This document shows positions 1 to 8,521 of a stretch of 64,000 nucleotides of DNA, one piece after another. The DNA comes from Hyphomicrobiales bacterium (lineage in GTDB: Bacteria > Pseudomonadota > Alphaproteobacteria > Rhizobiales > Rhizobiaceae). Within the stretch, counting starts at the first letter, position 1. The number at the start of each line of letters is the position of its first letter. The notes under the pieces were generated by a model, which did no database searches, was not told the origin of the DNA, and was given only the letters and a program-made list of their open reading frames with translations. Location of the stretch: positions 20,681-84,680 of the forward strand of contig UCMT01000051.1 of the NCBI GenBank assembly GCA_900473795.1, given 5' to 3'. A program made the position numbers and the translations under genes.

Positions 1-7
1 AGGAGCG

Positions 8-240
8 TTACTCCGCACCGCGCGTCAGCGCCATGACGGCGTCGGTGCTCAATCCCTTTCCGGCATGGCCGCGCAACTTGCTGAAGCGGCTTGCCGGCCG
101 TTTCTCGTCCGCCCGCGTCAAGACCACGGTGCCGTCTGCAGTCAAGTGGAATTCGACCCGCGTGCCGGCACGAGGCCGAGGAAGTCCCGCACTGGTTTCG
201 GAATGGTCACCTGGCCCTTCGTCGTCACTTTCGCGCTCAT
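8..240 (-). pseudogene. AbrB/SpoVT-type antitoxin gene with a frameshift
   Basis: From the ATG at 240 the minus strand reads a textbook AbrB/MazE swapped-hairpin start (KVTTKGQVTIPKPVRD, then FLGLVP). Near base 166 the frame is lost. The next frame continues the same domain without a gap (GTRVEFHLTADGTVVLTRAD) and runs to the stop at 8-10. Restoring one G/C in the CCGG run would give a single protein of about 76 residues. Such antitoxins bind their own promoter and usually precede a PIN or RelE toxin gene, which would lie just left of base 1 and cannot be seen. A sequencing error at this spot would look the same. The family call is firm; true loss of the gene is less certain. Confidence 0.75.
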
Positions 241-341
241 TGTGCACCCCGGAAGGATTGTTCAAATTAAGGTATTACACTGGGTGCTCGTCTTCAAAAA
301 ACATCGCTGATTGCTCGCTCGCGGCTTTGCCCAGACTAACG

Positions 342-953
342 CTAACCAGCGCTCCTTCCATCCGCTATCAAAGCCCGCACCATTCGCGTCGAATCTCCCC
401 AGGTTGACAGCCAGATCAAGCTGTCTGTCACGAGCGAAATCGCTTGTCTTAGTGCGCGAAAAGCCAGGCTTGGGGCGACCAGCCGCTCTTCGGCGTGGCG
501 CAAATGGGCAATCTCCTCATCGCGAATCGAAAGGATGATGCTACTCAATGCAGGATCACGGTCTTTCAGGAAGTACAGCTGATCATCGAGATGGCGATGT
601 ACCGCAGCCTCCACGGCAGCCGTACAGACCCATATGGCCTGCCGGCCGAGCAGTGCCGTCAGAAACCCGAGTATCCAGCCGCCGCAGCTCCAGAACTGCA
701 TGACCCGGCATGGCCGTGACTTCCGATGCGGCATAGCGTCGCGAAACAACACACAATGGCGCCGTTCGTCGCCAAGCATTTCCGCGAGAGAGGAAACGCA
801 ATCCGGCCAGAGCCATCCGGATACCAGCATCTGCGCTGAATAGATGCGGATCGCACCAAACTCGCCGGCGTGGTTCACCCTGACTATTCGAGCGATCGTC
901 AACGCATCGCGCGCGCGAAAGGATCTCTCTTTCTCGATCTCAACTTGCAGCAT
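342..953 (-). CDS. coq7: Coq7-family demethoxyubiquinone hydroxylase
   Basis: This is a carboxylate-bridged di-iron protein that hydroxylates demethoxyubiquinone in ubiquinone synthesis, acting at the inner membrane. All expected ligands are visible in order: Glu in VNHAGEFGAIRIY (about residue 31), ExxH in LGDERRH (about 62), Glu in the AAVEAAVHRH stretch, and ExxH in RDEEIAHLRHAEE (about 145). At 203 residues it fits the family (about 170-220). The ATG at 953 has GGAG nine bases upstream. A hydrophobic stretch around residues 90-112 suits the peripheral membrane site of this family. No other ubiquinone gene is adjacent, so it appears to stand alone. The family is secure; the substrate is inferred from it. 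Confidence 0.85.
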   Translation of the reverse strand: MLQVEIEKERSFRARDALTIARIVRVNHAGEFGAIRIYSAQMLVSGWLWPDCVSSLAEMLGDERRHCVLFRDAMPHRKSRPCRVMQFWSCGGWILGFLTALLGRQAIWVCTAAVEAAVHRHLDDQLYFLKDRDPALSSIILSIRDEEIAHLRHAEERLVAPSLAFRALRQAISLVTDSLIWLSTWGDSTRMVRALIADGRSAG

Positions 954-1302
954 CGATTTGCTCCGGAATTCGCCGTGGTCCGACGTCGCCCTGGAATCCT
1001 TCCGCCTAGACTAGAAGCCTTATGCTATCGATTTCGTCAATATCCGCACCAACGCCCGCTGCGACGACCATTTCCGCTCGCCGCGCAGGGAAGAGATGCC
1101 GCTCCGTCATTCCCCCCTCACGGTTTGCAAAGACGGACCAGGCCAGGGCTTTCGAACAACCATCGATAAGCGCTAAGGTCCAAGCGAATCGAGATGCATT
1201 CGTCGCCGTGACCAGTCTGCACAGGCGCTTTCCCTGCGTTCCCCGCAGGAGGCTGCCGCAGCGCGTCGCATGCCGCGTTTCGTGCATAAAGAGGGAGAAA
1301 CC
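954..1302. other. Intergenic region without a supported gene
   Basis: This gap separates the divergent coq7 and FAD-dehydrogenase genes and must hold both promoters. I see no convincing sigma-70 or EcfG-type promoter, no strong hairpin and no coding frame worth reporting. Confidence 0.5.
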
Positions 1303-2682
1303 ATGACCGTCATCAAGGATCTCATTGCCGCACTCGGCGCAGACAAAGTGCTCACCGGCGAAAATATCGGAGAACGCTACCGCAGCGATGCCAGCATGAC
1401 GGGCAGGTTCCTTCCGCTGGCCGTCCTGCGACCCTCGAGCGTCGAAGATGTCTCGCTGGCCCTCAAAATCTGCGACCGCCACCGCCAGCCCGTCGTGCCG
1501 CAAGGTGGCCTCACTGGCCTTGCCGGTGGGGCCAACGCACGCAGCGGCGACATCGCCCTGTCGCTGGAACGCCTGTCGGGCATTGAGCAGATCGACACCG
1601 CCGCAGCGACCATGACGGTGCTTGCCGGCACGCCGCTGGAAGTCGCTCAGCGCGCCGCAGAAGACCAGGGCTTCCTGCTGCCGATCGATCTCGGTGCCCG
1701 CGGCAGCTGTCAGATCGGCGGTAACCTCGCCACCAATGCCGGCGGCATCCGGGTCATCCGCCATGGCGTCACCCGTGACAATGTTCTCGGCCTCGAAGCC
1801 GTCCTCGCCGACGGCACGGTGCTCTCCTCGCTCAACCGGATGATCAAAAACAACACAGGATATGACCTGCGCCAGCTCTTCATTGGATCGGAGGGTACGC
1901 TCGGCATTATCACCCGCGTCGTCCTGCGCCTGCGCCCCCTGCCTGCCGCCCGTCTGACCGCGCTCTGCGCACTCGAAACCTATGGCGATGTCGTTTCCCT
2001 GCTCAAATCCGCCCAGCGCGATCTTCCCGGCCTTTCGGCGTTCGAGGCCATGTGGGAAAGTTATTTCCGCTTCAACGCCGAGGCCCTGAAGCTCGCTTTC
2101 TTCGAAAGAACGCCTCCCTTCACGGTCATCATCGAGCAGGACGTCGCCGGCAGCGACGAGGACAAGGAACGCTTCGAAGCCTTCCTCGGCAAGGCGTTCG
2201 AGGAAGGCTTGCTCACCGACGCACTGATTGCCCAGTCGGAGAAGGAGGCGCGCGCCTTCTGGTCTGTGCGCGAAGGCCATCTGATGGACCAGTTGCTGCC
2301 GGGCCTCGTCAATCTCGACGTGAGCATGCCGATCGGCCAACTTGGCGATTTCGCTGCGGTCTGCGAGACGGCTTTACGCACCCGCTTTCCGGCCGCCCAT
2401 GTTTCCTTCTTCGGCCATGTCGGCGACAGCAACCTGCACGTGGCCGTCTGGATCGAGGCACCGAGCGAACATGATCTGCACGAGATCGATGCGATCGCCT
2501 ATGCCCTCGTTCGAAAATACCAGGGCTCGATCTCCGCCGAGCATGGCATCGGTACCCTGAAACGCGATTTCCTTGATCATTCGCGCAGCGAAGCCGAAAT
2601 CAACGTCATGCGGCGGATCAAACAGGTGCTTGATCCGAACGGGATACTCAATCCGGGTAAGGTTTTGCCACCGGGGGGCTGA
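1303..2682 (+). CDS. FAD-linked oxidase, D-2-hydroxyglutarate/D-lactate dehydrogenase type
   Basis: The 459-residue protein has the two-domain layout of the GlcD/D-lactate dehydrogenase family. An N-terminal FAD-binding domain shows VVPQGGLTGLAGGAN (about residues 65-80) and GGNLATNAGG (about 145). The C-terminal FAD-oxidase domain shows HVGDSNLHVAVW (about 380) and the closing EHGIGTLKRDFL with a metal-binding His. Such enzymes oxidise D-2-hydroxy acids and pass electrons to an acceptor. The ATG at 1303 is preferred over an upstream frame start at 1270 because GAGGGAGA lies just before it. GlcE and GlcF partners are absent, which favours a single-subunit D-2-hydroxyglutarate or D-lactate dehydrogenase over glycolate oxidase. 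The exact substrate cannot be read from sequence. Confidence 0.85.
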   Translation: MTVIKDLIAALGADKVLTGENIGERYRSDASMTGRFLPLAVLRPSSVEDVSLALKICDRHRQPVVPQGGLTGLAGGANARSGDIALSLERLSGIEQIDTAAATMTVLAGTPLEVAQRAAEDQGFLLPIDLGARGSCQIGGNLATNAGGIRVIRHGVTRDNVLGLEAVLADGTVLSSLNRMIKNNTGYDLRQLFIGSEGTLGIITRVVLRLRPLPAARLTALCALETYGDVVSLLKSAQRDLPGLSAFEAMWESYFRFNAEALKLAFFERTPPFTVIIEQDVAGSDEDKERFEAFLGKAFEEGLLTDALIAQSEKEARAFWSVREGHLMDQLLPGLVNLDVSMPIGQLGDFAAVCETALRTRFPAAHVSFFGHVGDSNLHVAVWIEAPSEHDLHEIDAIAYALVRKYQGSISAEHGIGTLKRDFLDHSRSEAEINVMRRIKQVLDPNGILNPGKVLPPGG

Positions 2683-2741
2683 CGCCGAGCCGGATTTTAC
2701 AACTTCGAGGCGTTGGTGTTACATCAGCGTTGCAACAAAAT

Positions 2742-3791
2742 ATGAGGGTATATGACCGTACTCGTATGCAGGGCTGCCTGCTGCTTGGCGCTGTCGGCGA
2801 CGCTTTCGGCTATGTCATCGAATTTGACTCTCTCAGCGTTATACTGCGTCGATTTGAGGGACCGCTGCCATTCGCACGGCGCGATCTGTGGGCTGACGAA
2901 ACTGGTCGACATATTGTCAGCGATGACACGCAAATGACCCTATTTACGGCCGAGGCCTGCGCAGTCGCCCTAGATCGTCTGCCTTGCGATTTGACAAAGA
3001 TCATCCCCTCGGAATCGCGTTTGGCCTACTTCGACTGGTACCATACGCAAACCGGAAAATGGCACGAGGAAAAAGACGGTAAGCTCGTCTCCTTCCCGGA
3101 ACTTTTTGCCGAGCGCGCACCTGGGATGACGTGCCTCACGGCACTTCGCGATGGCGGTTTCGGTTCTGTTGCCCAGCCAATCAACGATTCGAAGGGCTGT
3201 GGCGGCGTCATGCGTGTCGCCCCCATCGCTTTCGTCCCAGGATTGGACGACAATGAAGCATGGACCGTGGCCTGCGAGGTTGCGGCAATCACTCACGGCC
3301 ATGTATTGGGATGGGCGTCCGCCGGCGCCCTTGTTCATATTCTCCGTTCGGTTCTGGTCGGGCAAAGCGTTGCGGACGCGGCACGCCAGGCGATTGCTTT
3401 CATGCGCGGGAGATCCGATTGCGGCGCGATGCCGGATGTTCTGGAAGGAGCACTGCGTTTCGCCGGGCTATCGAAGATAACGCCGGAGGAAATCGAAATG
3501 CTGGGCGGCGGCTGGGTTGGCGAGGAATGCCTTGCCATAGCCATCGCGGCGGCAGTTTTGGACATGCCGGTTCACCTGCAATTGGAGGCCGCGGCAAATC
3601 ATTCCGGAGACAGCGATTCCACCGCATCGGTTGCCGGCCAACTGCTTGGCGCATTGCATGGCCGCGCCGCCCTCAATGCCCAGTTCGGTCTACAGCAGGC
3701 TTTTATAGACCTCGACGTGGCGAGGCCTATGCAGGCTACGCTTGATCGCTTCGGCCGTGCCATCCGCAACAGCGCGCAGCCCCCTATCTAA
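2742..3791 (+). CDS. ADP-ribosylglycohydrolase family protein (DraG-like)
   Basis: This family removes ADP-ribose from proteins or nucleic acids using two Mg ions. Three hallmark segments are present: GCLLLGAVGDAFG near the N-terminus, VSDDTQMTLFTAEA (about residues 60-73) and HSGDSDSTASVAGQLLGA (about 285-302), which together carry the metal-binding Asp and Thr/Ser residues. The full fold length, about 349 residues, is present. The start is uncertain: ATG 2742 or 2766 are both possible, a TTG at 2730 also opens the frame, and none has a strong ribosome site. No ADP-ribosyltransferase (DraT-like) gene is adjacent, so its substrate is unknown. It may process ADP-ribose marks from toxins or phage-related enzymes. 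Confidence 0.8.
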   Translation: MRVYDRTRMQGCLLLGAVGDAFGYVIEFDSLSVILRRFEGPLPFARRDLWADETGRHIVSDDTQMTLFTAEACAVALDRLPCDLTKIIPSESRLAYFDWYHTQTGKWHEEKDGKLVSFPELFAERAPGMTCLTALRDGGFGSVAQPINDSKGCGGVMRVAPIAFVPGLDDNEAWTVACEVAAITHGHVLGWASAGALVHILRSVLVGQSVADAARQAIAFMRGRSDCGAMPDVLEGALRFAGLSKITPEEIEMLGGGWVGEECLAIAIAAAVLDMPVHLQLEAAANHSGDSDSTASVAGQLLGALHGRAALNAQFGLQQAFIDLDVARPMQATLDRFGRAIRNSAQPPI

Positions 3792-3907
3792 AACGGCCGG
3801 ATCGGACCGTGCCTCACATTCGTTCGAGCGCTTTCGTTTGCCGGTAGCATCCGTGGACGAACTCGGCGAAGATGGGCGCCATACGACAAGAAACCGGAGG
3901 ACACCCA

Positions 3908-5665
3908 ATGTCGCTCGTTGCCCAGAATGTCGCCCGTAACGTCGCCCGCTTCACACTGACTATAGCCCTCATTCCAGCGCCTCTGTGGTTGTCCTTTGCC
4001 GCCTCGCCCGAACCGGTGAAGGCCGAGCACGGCATGGTCGTCACCGCCCAGCACCTCGCCTCCGATGTCGGCGTCGAGGTCTTGAAGAAGGGCGGCAACG
4101 CCGTCGATGCCGCGGTTGCGGTCGGCTATGCGCTCGCGGTCGTCTACCCCACCGCCGGCAATATCGGCGGCGGCGGCTTCATGACGATCCGGCTGAAGGA
4201 CGGCAGGACGACCTTCCTCGATTTCCGCGAACGCGCACCGCTCGCCGCGACCAAGACCATGTATCTCGATGACAAGGGCGAGATCGTCAAAGGCGCCAGC
4301 ACCGACAGCTATCTCGCCGTCGGCGTGCCCGGCTCGGTCATGGGCCTGGAGGCCGCCCGCGAGCGGTACGGCACGCTGCCGCGCGCCGAACTTCTCGCCC
4401 CGGCGATCCGCTTCGCCAAGGACGGGTTCGTGCTGGAACAGGGCGACGTCGCTTCGCTCGCCAACGGCGCGAAGAAGCTGTCGAAGGACAAGGCGGCCGC
4501 CGCGATCTTCCTCAAATCGGACGGGAAGACCTTCGCGATCGGCGACAAGCTGGTGCAGTCTGATCTCGCGGCGAGCCTGACAAGCCTCTCGGAGAAAGGT
4601 CCGGACGCCTTCTACAAGGGGGCCATCGCCGACGACATCGTCAAGGCGAGTGCAGCCGCGGGCGGCATTCTCGCCAAGGCCGATTTCGAGCACTATGCGG
4701 TGCGCGAGCTGAAACCCGTGACCTGCAATTATCGCGGCTACGAGATCGTCTCCTCGCCGCCGCCGAGTTCCGGCGGCGTCATCATTTGCGAAATCCTCAA
4801 CGTGCTGGAAGGCTATCCCCTGTCCTACCTCGGCTATGGCTCGGCCGAGACCGTGCATGCCATGGTCGAAGCCATGCGCCATGCCTATGTCGACCGCAAC
4901 TCGGCGCTCGGCGATCCTGATTTCGTCGACAATCCCGTCGAGAAACTCACCGACAAGGCCTATGCCAAGGAGATCCGCGGGAAGATCAACCCGTTCAAGG
5001 CTGGTGTCTCAAAGGACCTCATGCCGAAGGGCATGGGTGAAAGCACCGAGACGACGCACTATTCGATCATCGACAAGGATGGCAATGCGGTCGCGGTCAC
5101 CTATACGCTCAATGGTTCCTTCGGCACCGGCGTGGTGGCGCCCGGAACGGGTATCCTGCTCAACAACGAAATGGACGATTTCACCTCCAAGCCGGGCTCC
5201 CCCAATCTCTACGGGCTGGTGCAGGGCGAGGCGAATGCCATCGAGCCGAAAAAGACGCCCTTGTCGTCGATGAGCCCGACGATCATTTCAAGGGATGGCA
5301 AACCCTTCATGGTCATCGGCAGCCCAGGCGGCGCCCGCATCATCACGATTACGCTCGAGGCGATCATCAACGTCATCGACCATGGCATGAGCATACAGGA
5401 AGCGATCGATGCGCCGCGAATTCATCACCAATGGCTGCCGGACAAGGTCTACATGGAGCCCTACGCGCTGTCGGCCGACACGCTGAAACGGCTCACCGAA
5501 ATGGGCCATGACGTGCAGATCGACGCCAGCTGGCCGATCTGGGGCCAAGCGGCCGGGATTCTGGTCGACGGCAAGAACCTCGCCGAAATCGAGAAAGGCG
5601 GCGGCGCCCGCTACAACGGCGCGATGGACAGCCGTGCGGCAGCGGGGGCCGCAAGGGGGTATTGA
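3908..5665 (+). CDS. ggt: Gamma-glutamyltransferase precursor
   Basis: This is a periplasmic Ntn-hydrolase that cleaves the gamma-glutamyl bond of glutathione and related peptides and transfers the glutamyl group. A signal peptide (about residues 1-33) precedes the large subunit. The self-cleavage and catalytic threonine lies in ESTETTHYSIIDKDG (about residue 382), which starts the small subunit. Further family motifs are GILLNNEMDDF, TPLSSMSPT and GSPGGARII. At 585 residues it matches the bacterial enzyme (about 580). ATG 3908 follows GGAGGACACCCA, a strong ribosome site. A palindromic repeat directly after the stop may act as its terminator. Confidence 0.93.
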   Translation: MSLVAQNVARNVARFTLTIALIPAPLWLSFAASPEPVKAEHGMVVTAQHLASDVGVEVLKKGGNAVDAAVAVGYALAVVYPTAGNIGGGGFMTIRLKDGRTTFLDFRERAPLAATKTMYLDDKGEIVKGASTDSYLAVGVPGSVMGLEAARERYGTLPRAELLAPAIRFAKDGFVLEQGDVASLANGAKKLSKDKAAAAIFLKSDGKTFAIGDKLVQSDLAASLTSLSEKGPDAFYKGAIADDIVKASAAAGGILAKADFEHYAVRELKPVTCNYRGYEIVSSPPPSSGGVIICEILNVLEGYPLSYLGYGSAETVHAMVEAMRHAYVDRNSALGDPDFVDNPVEKLTDKAYAKEIRGKINPFKAGVSKDLMPKGMGESTETTHYSIIDKDGNAVAVTYTLNGSFGTGVVAPGTGILLNNEMDDFTSKPGSPNLYGLVQGEANAIEPKKTPLSSMSPTIISRDGKPFMVIGSPGGARIITITLEAIINVIDHGMSIQEAIDAPRIHHQWLPDKVYMEPYALSADTLKRLTEMGHDVQIDASWPIWGQAAGILVDGKNLAEIEKGGGARYNGAMDSRAAAGAARGY

Positions 5666-5683
5666 GGTGCGACGTTTCGCGTT

Positions 5684-5807
5684 CCAACCTCCCTTGAGGG
5701 GAGGTTGGCGCGAAGCGACGGGGTGGGGTGACCTTCGTTAGGGATCATCCCCGCCCGCAGCTACGCTACCCCTATAGAGGGAGGTTGGGAGCAAGCCGCC
5801 TCACCCC
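5684..5807. repeat. Rhizobial-type intergenic palindromic repeat
   Basis: The element starts with a near-perfect hairpin (CCAACCTCCC, loop ttga, GGGGAGGTTGG). It continues with a second inverted pair, GGGTGGGGTGA facing TCATCCCCGCCC, and ends in GAGGGAGGTTGGGAGCAAG with the start of another arm (CCTCACCCC). This composition is typical of mosaic intergenic repeats scattered through Rhizobiales genomes. Its last bases include the stop codon of the esterase gene at 5801. The first hairpin could terminate ggt transcription. I found no second copy in this window. Confidence 0.7.
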
Positions 5808-6400
5808 AAGAACCGCTGCACCGCCGCGATCTCGTTCTGGCGGATGTCATGCCCGCCCGTGTGCCACTCGATATCCACGGTGGCCTTCTGCGCAGTGAAA
5901 TAGTCGGCAAGGGCCTGGGTCAATGGGGCCGGACAGATCGGGTCGCGCTGGCCGGCAGTGATCAGGATTTGCCTCGCCTCCAGCGCCGCGTTGTCCTTCG
6001 GCTTGAAGGGAATGAGCGGATGCAAAAGGATCGCCTTGTCGAACAGGTTCGTCTCAATCATGAGATTGGCAAGGATGTTCGCGCCGTTGGAAAAGCCAAG
6101 GCCGATCACCTGCGAAGCCTGATGCTCCCGGGAAAGCGTGCCGACGAACGTCGCCATCTTCTCGGTCGCCCGGGCAAGATCGGCCATGTCGTAGACCCCC
6201 TCGCCGGTGCGGCGAAAAAAGCGCGCCGCCCCGTGTTCGGAAACGTCGCCGCGCGGCGACACGATCGTTGCATCCGGCAGGAGATTTCCGCCGAACTCGA
6301 AGAACTGCCGCTCGTCGCCGCCCGTTCCGTGGAAGACGAAGAAGATCGGATTTCCGGGTGCACCAGCCTTCAGCCGGTGCACATAGCCATAATCGGTCAT
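5801..6400 (-). CDS. Alpha/beta hydrolase (MhqD-like carboxylesterase)
   Basis: The 199-residue protein is a small phospholipase/carboxylesterase-type hydrolase. The oxyanion region is FVFHGTGGDE (about residue 22), the nucleophile elbow is GLGFSNGAN (Ser about 108), the acid is in AGQRDPICP (about 158) and the catalytic His in WHTGGHDI (about 183). The ATG at 6400 has GGGAG upstream. It starts 12 bases after the dioxygenase gene on the same strand, so the two form an operon. The same pairing occurs as mhqE-mhqD in Bacillus, induced by quinones and electrophiles. A role in detoxifying quinone-like compounds is inferred from that context. Confidence 0.8.
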   Translation of the reverse strand: MTDYGYVHRLKAGAPGNPIFFVFHGTGGDERQFFEFGGNLLPDATIVSPRGDVSEHGAARFFRRTGEGVYDMADLARATEKMATFVGTLSREHQASQVIGLGFSNGANILANLMIETNLFDKAILLHPLIPFKPKDNAALEARQILITAGQRDPICPAPLTQALADYFTAQKATVDIEWHTGGHDIRQNEIAAVQRFLG

Positions 6401-6412
6401 GATATCACTCCC

Positions 6413-7345
6413 TTAGTCTTCCAGCTTCTGCAGATGCTGCTCGAGGATCGGCCGCAGGTGCTTGTGCTGCTGCGGCAGTTTCAGTGCCTCGCCGAGATGC
6501 GCGGTGTCCTCGTCGCGATCAAAACCCGGTTCGTTGGTGGCGATCTCGAACAGGACGCCGCCGGGCGTGCGGAAATAGATCGCCCAGAAGTAGTCACGGT
6601 CGATCACCGGTGTCACATGGTACCCCGTGTCCATCAGCGCCTTGCGCACCTCCAGCTGTTTCGCGCGGTTTTCGGCCGAGAAGGCAACGTGGTGCACCGA
6701 GCCTGCGCCCTGCAAGCCGCGCTGGATGTTCGGCATGGTTTCGAGATCGATCAGACCGGCACCGTTGCCGCCGGGCACAATCAGGCGGGTAACGCCGTCT
6801 TTGGTGTCGAGCGTCTCGTAGCCCATGAACTTCAGCAGTTCGGCCGTCGCTCCTTCGTCGCGAAGACGCATGGCAACGGAGTGGAAGCCGCGGATCGCAT
6901 GATCTTCGGAAACGCCGTTGGCTGTCCAGACTGGACGACTGTCGTCCCGCACCTCGACCAACGCAAAGCCATCGCCGTCCGGACCGGCAAAGTTCAGCCG
7001 CTTTTCGCCAAAGGTTTCTTCCGCCTTCAGACCCGTAACGCCGCGCTTGGAAAGCCGGTCGCTCCAGAAACCGAGCGAACCTTCGGGAACCGAGAAGACG
7101 GTCGTGCCGACTTCGCCTGTGCCTGGACGGCCGGGTCCCATGTCGGGGAACGGGAAATAGGTCATGACGGTGCCGGGTGCGCCGGTCTCGTCGCCATAGT
7201 AGAGATGGTAGACGTCGGGCGAATCGAAGTTGACGGTCTTCTTGACCCGGCGCAGGCCGAGCACGTCGGTGAAAAACTGGTTGTTGGTCCGGGCATCTGC
7301 GGCCATCGAGGTAACGTGATGCAGTCCCTTGATCTGAGTGAGCAT
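6413..7345 (-). CDS. Ring-cleaving dioxygenase of the glyoxalase fold (MhqE/MhqO-like)
   Basis: This 310-residue protein consists of two tandem vicinal-oxygen-chelate modules. The first opens with IKGLHHVTSMAADA and TNNQFFTDVLGLRRVKKTVN; the second is marked by SEDHAIRGFHSVAMRL and SVHHVAFSAENRA, followed by FRTPGGVLFEIATNEPGF. His residues at the module starts and a Glu near the end are the expected metal ligands. The family includes the thiol-independent hydroquinone dioxygenases MhqA/E/O. The esterase gene follows 12 bases downstream. No MarR-type repressor is adjacent, so control of the pair is not evident. The family call is strong; the substrate is inferred. Confidence 0.85.
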   Translation of the reverse strand: MLTQIKGLHHVTSMAADARTNNQFFTDVLGLRRVKKTVNFDSPDVYHLYYGDETGAPGTVMTYFPFPDMGPGRPGTGEVGTTVFSVPEGSLGFWSDRLSKRGVTGLKAEETFGEKRLNFAGPDGDGFALVEVRDDSRPVWTANGVSEDHAIRGFHSVAMRLRDEGATAELLKFMGYETLDTKDGVTRLIVPGGNGAGLIDLETMPNIQRGLQGAGSVHHVAFSAENRAKQLEVRKALMDTGYHVTPVIDRDYFWAIYFRTPGGVLFEIATNEPGFDRDEDTAHLGEALKLPQQHKHLRPILEQHLQKLED

Positions 7346-7740
7346 GATCTGATCCCTTTCTGCCCGCCTGAAACCGGGCCTCGTTTCGCCTCCTTAGATG
7401 TGCCTCTTTCTCGCCTGGCGATAGCCCGACATGGACGAACGGATTGTCTTCGTTTTGTGGACAGTTACAGGCAACTGTTCGACGAAAAGACGGTGATCGA
7501 CGTGACGGGAAGAAAAAGCAATGACAACCAAAACGAGATAAACAAAGAGGATAAAAAACTAAAAGTTGACAAAACAGAAGCATCCATCTATAAACCCGTT
7601 CATCGATAGTTGTTTGACCGATATTTGTTTCTGCCCGCGCCTAGCGCGTCTCTGACGAACTTCCCTTCAAAAATCGAGATTATGACCTGCCGTGCGTCGT
7701 ACGGCAGCGGATATACATGTTGCTATTGAAAGGGTTCGTT
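7346..7740. other. Divergent promoter region, AT-rich in its centre
   Basis: This gap lies between the minus-strand dioxygenase pair and the cold-shock gene. Bases 7490-7620 are clearly AT-rich against GC-rich surroundings and contain the promoter at 7566-7594 described separately. The stretch 7601-7740 would be the untranslated leader of the cold-shock mRNA. No other gene is supported. Confidence 0.6.
7566..7594 (+). promoter_or_regulatory. Sigma-70 promoter for the cold-shock gene
   Basis: A consensus -35 box TTGACA (7566-7571) is followed after 17 bases by TATAAA (7589-7594). Transcription would start near 7601 and leave a leader of about 140 bases before the cold-shock start codon. Long leaders are a known feature of cspA-type genes, where they control mRNA stability and translation at low temperature. 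Confidence 0.7.
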
Positions 7741-7950
7741 ATGACCACTGGCACAGTTAAATGGTTCAATTCCACAAAAGGCTTCGGCTTCATTCAGCCT
7801 GATGACGGCGGCGCGGACGTGTTTGTTCACATCTCCGCTGTCGAGCGGGCCGGCATGCGCGAAATCGTCGAGGGCCAGAAGCTTGGCTACGAGATGGAAC
7901 GCGACAACAAGTCGGGCAAAATGTCCGCTTGCCAGCTCCAGGCTGCCTAA
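7741..7950 (+). CDS. Cold-shock domain protein
   Basis: This is a 69-residue single OB-fold protein that binds single-stranded RNA and DNA as an RNA chaperone. The RNP1 motif KGFGFIQP (about residues 13-20) and the RNP2 motif DVFVHIS (about 27-33) are intact. The length equals that of CspA-type proteins (66-70). I chose ATG 7741 over an in-frame ATG at 7717 because it gives the conserved start [10 protein letters not shown] and is preceded by GAAAGGG. A consensus promoter with a long leader lies upstream and a hairpin terminator downstream, so the gene appears to be transcribed alone. Confidence 0.95.
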   Translation: MTTGTVKWFNSTKGFGFIQPDDGGADVFVHISAVERAGMREIVEGQKLGYEMERDNKSGKMSACQLQAA

Positions 7951-8015
7951 ATCGGACGAAGCCTCTCAGATGACCACGGATGTACTGGCATCTTTGACGA
8001 GGCAACGCCCAATGG

Positions 8016-8046
8016 AAGGTCAGGCAAATCGCCTGGCCTTTTTTCG
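8016..8046 (+). terminator. Rho-independent terminator of the cold-shock gene
   Basis: GGTCAGGC, loop aaatc, GCCTGGCC is followed by a run of six T. It is placed 66 bases after the cold-shock stop codon. Confidence 0.8.
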
Positions 8047-8097
8047 TAGCCGACATCGGCCACGACATTCCGGTGAGAAAGCCGAAGGATACTCAAA

Positions 8098-8313
8098 GTG
8101 ACCGAGAATTCGACCAAAACCCGCGATCAGGCGGAAACCGCCTTCAGCAGGACGCAGACCCAGTTCATGGCGCGAAACCGGACGATTTCGGAAATCGACG
8201 ACGTTGCTGCCGAACGCGACGCCAAAACGCTGCGACTGCGGCAGTTGCGCCTCGAAAGGGAAGCAAGCACGCCCGTGAAGCTTCCTGCATCGAGGAAGAC
8301 CGCAAAACGCTGA
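8098..8313 (+). CDS. Small charged protein of unknown function
   Basis: A 71-residue hydrophilic protein starts at GTG 8098 and lies just after the cold-shock terminator. It is rich in Arg, Lys, Glu and Thr, contains the helix-prone stretch SEIDDVAAERDAKTLRLRQL and ends in a basic tail (SRKTAKR). There is no signal peptide or membrane segment. The ribosome site is weak. I do not recognise the family. The composition resembles small nucleoid- or RNA-associated proteins, but that is only an impression. A remnant or spurious frame cannot be excluded, although its codon pattern looks coding. Confidence 0.5.
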   Translation: MTENSTKTRDQAETAFSRTQTQFMARNRTISEIDDVAAERDAKTLRLRQLRLEREASTPVKLPASRKTAKR

Positions 8314-8521
8314 TTGCCTACCGCGTAGATGCTTCATCATATCGCTGTTATTCCCCCATCGCAGTGAAATACGGGGGCCCGGCTGTTTTTTTGACGGTTC
8401 CGCTCTAGCTTGAGGAAGCGTAAAATGCGAAACGGCACATGGTTGTCGGTTCTCGCGACCCGAGCTTCTCTCCGGCCAAGGGCCGGCCAAACGATAAATC
8501 TACCAACAAGGACGACGACGA

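Noticed and set aside
1006..2340. Long minus-strand open frame opposite the FAD-dehydrogenase gene
   Set aside because: It mirrors a GC-rich gene with strong family motifs on the plus strand, and its own product is repetitive in Arg, Glu and Gly without recognisable sequence.
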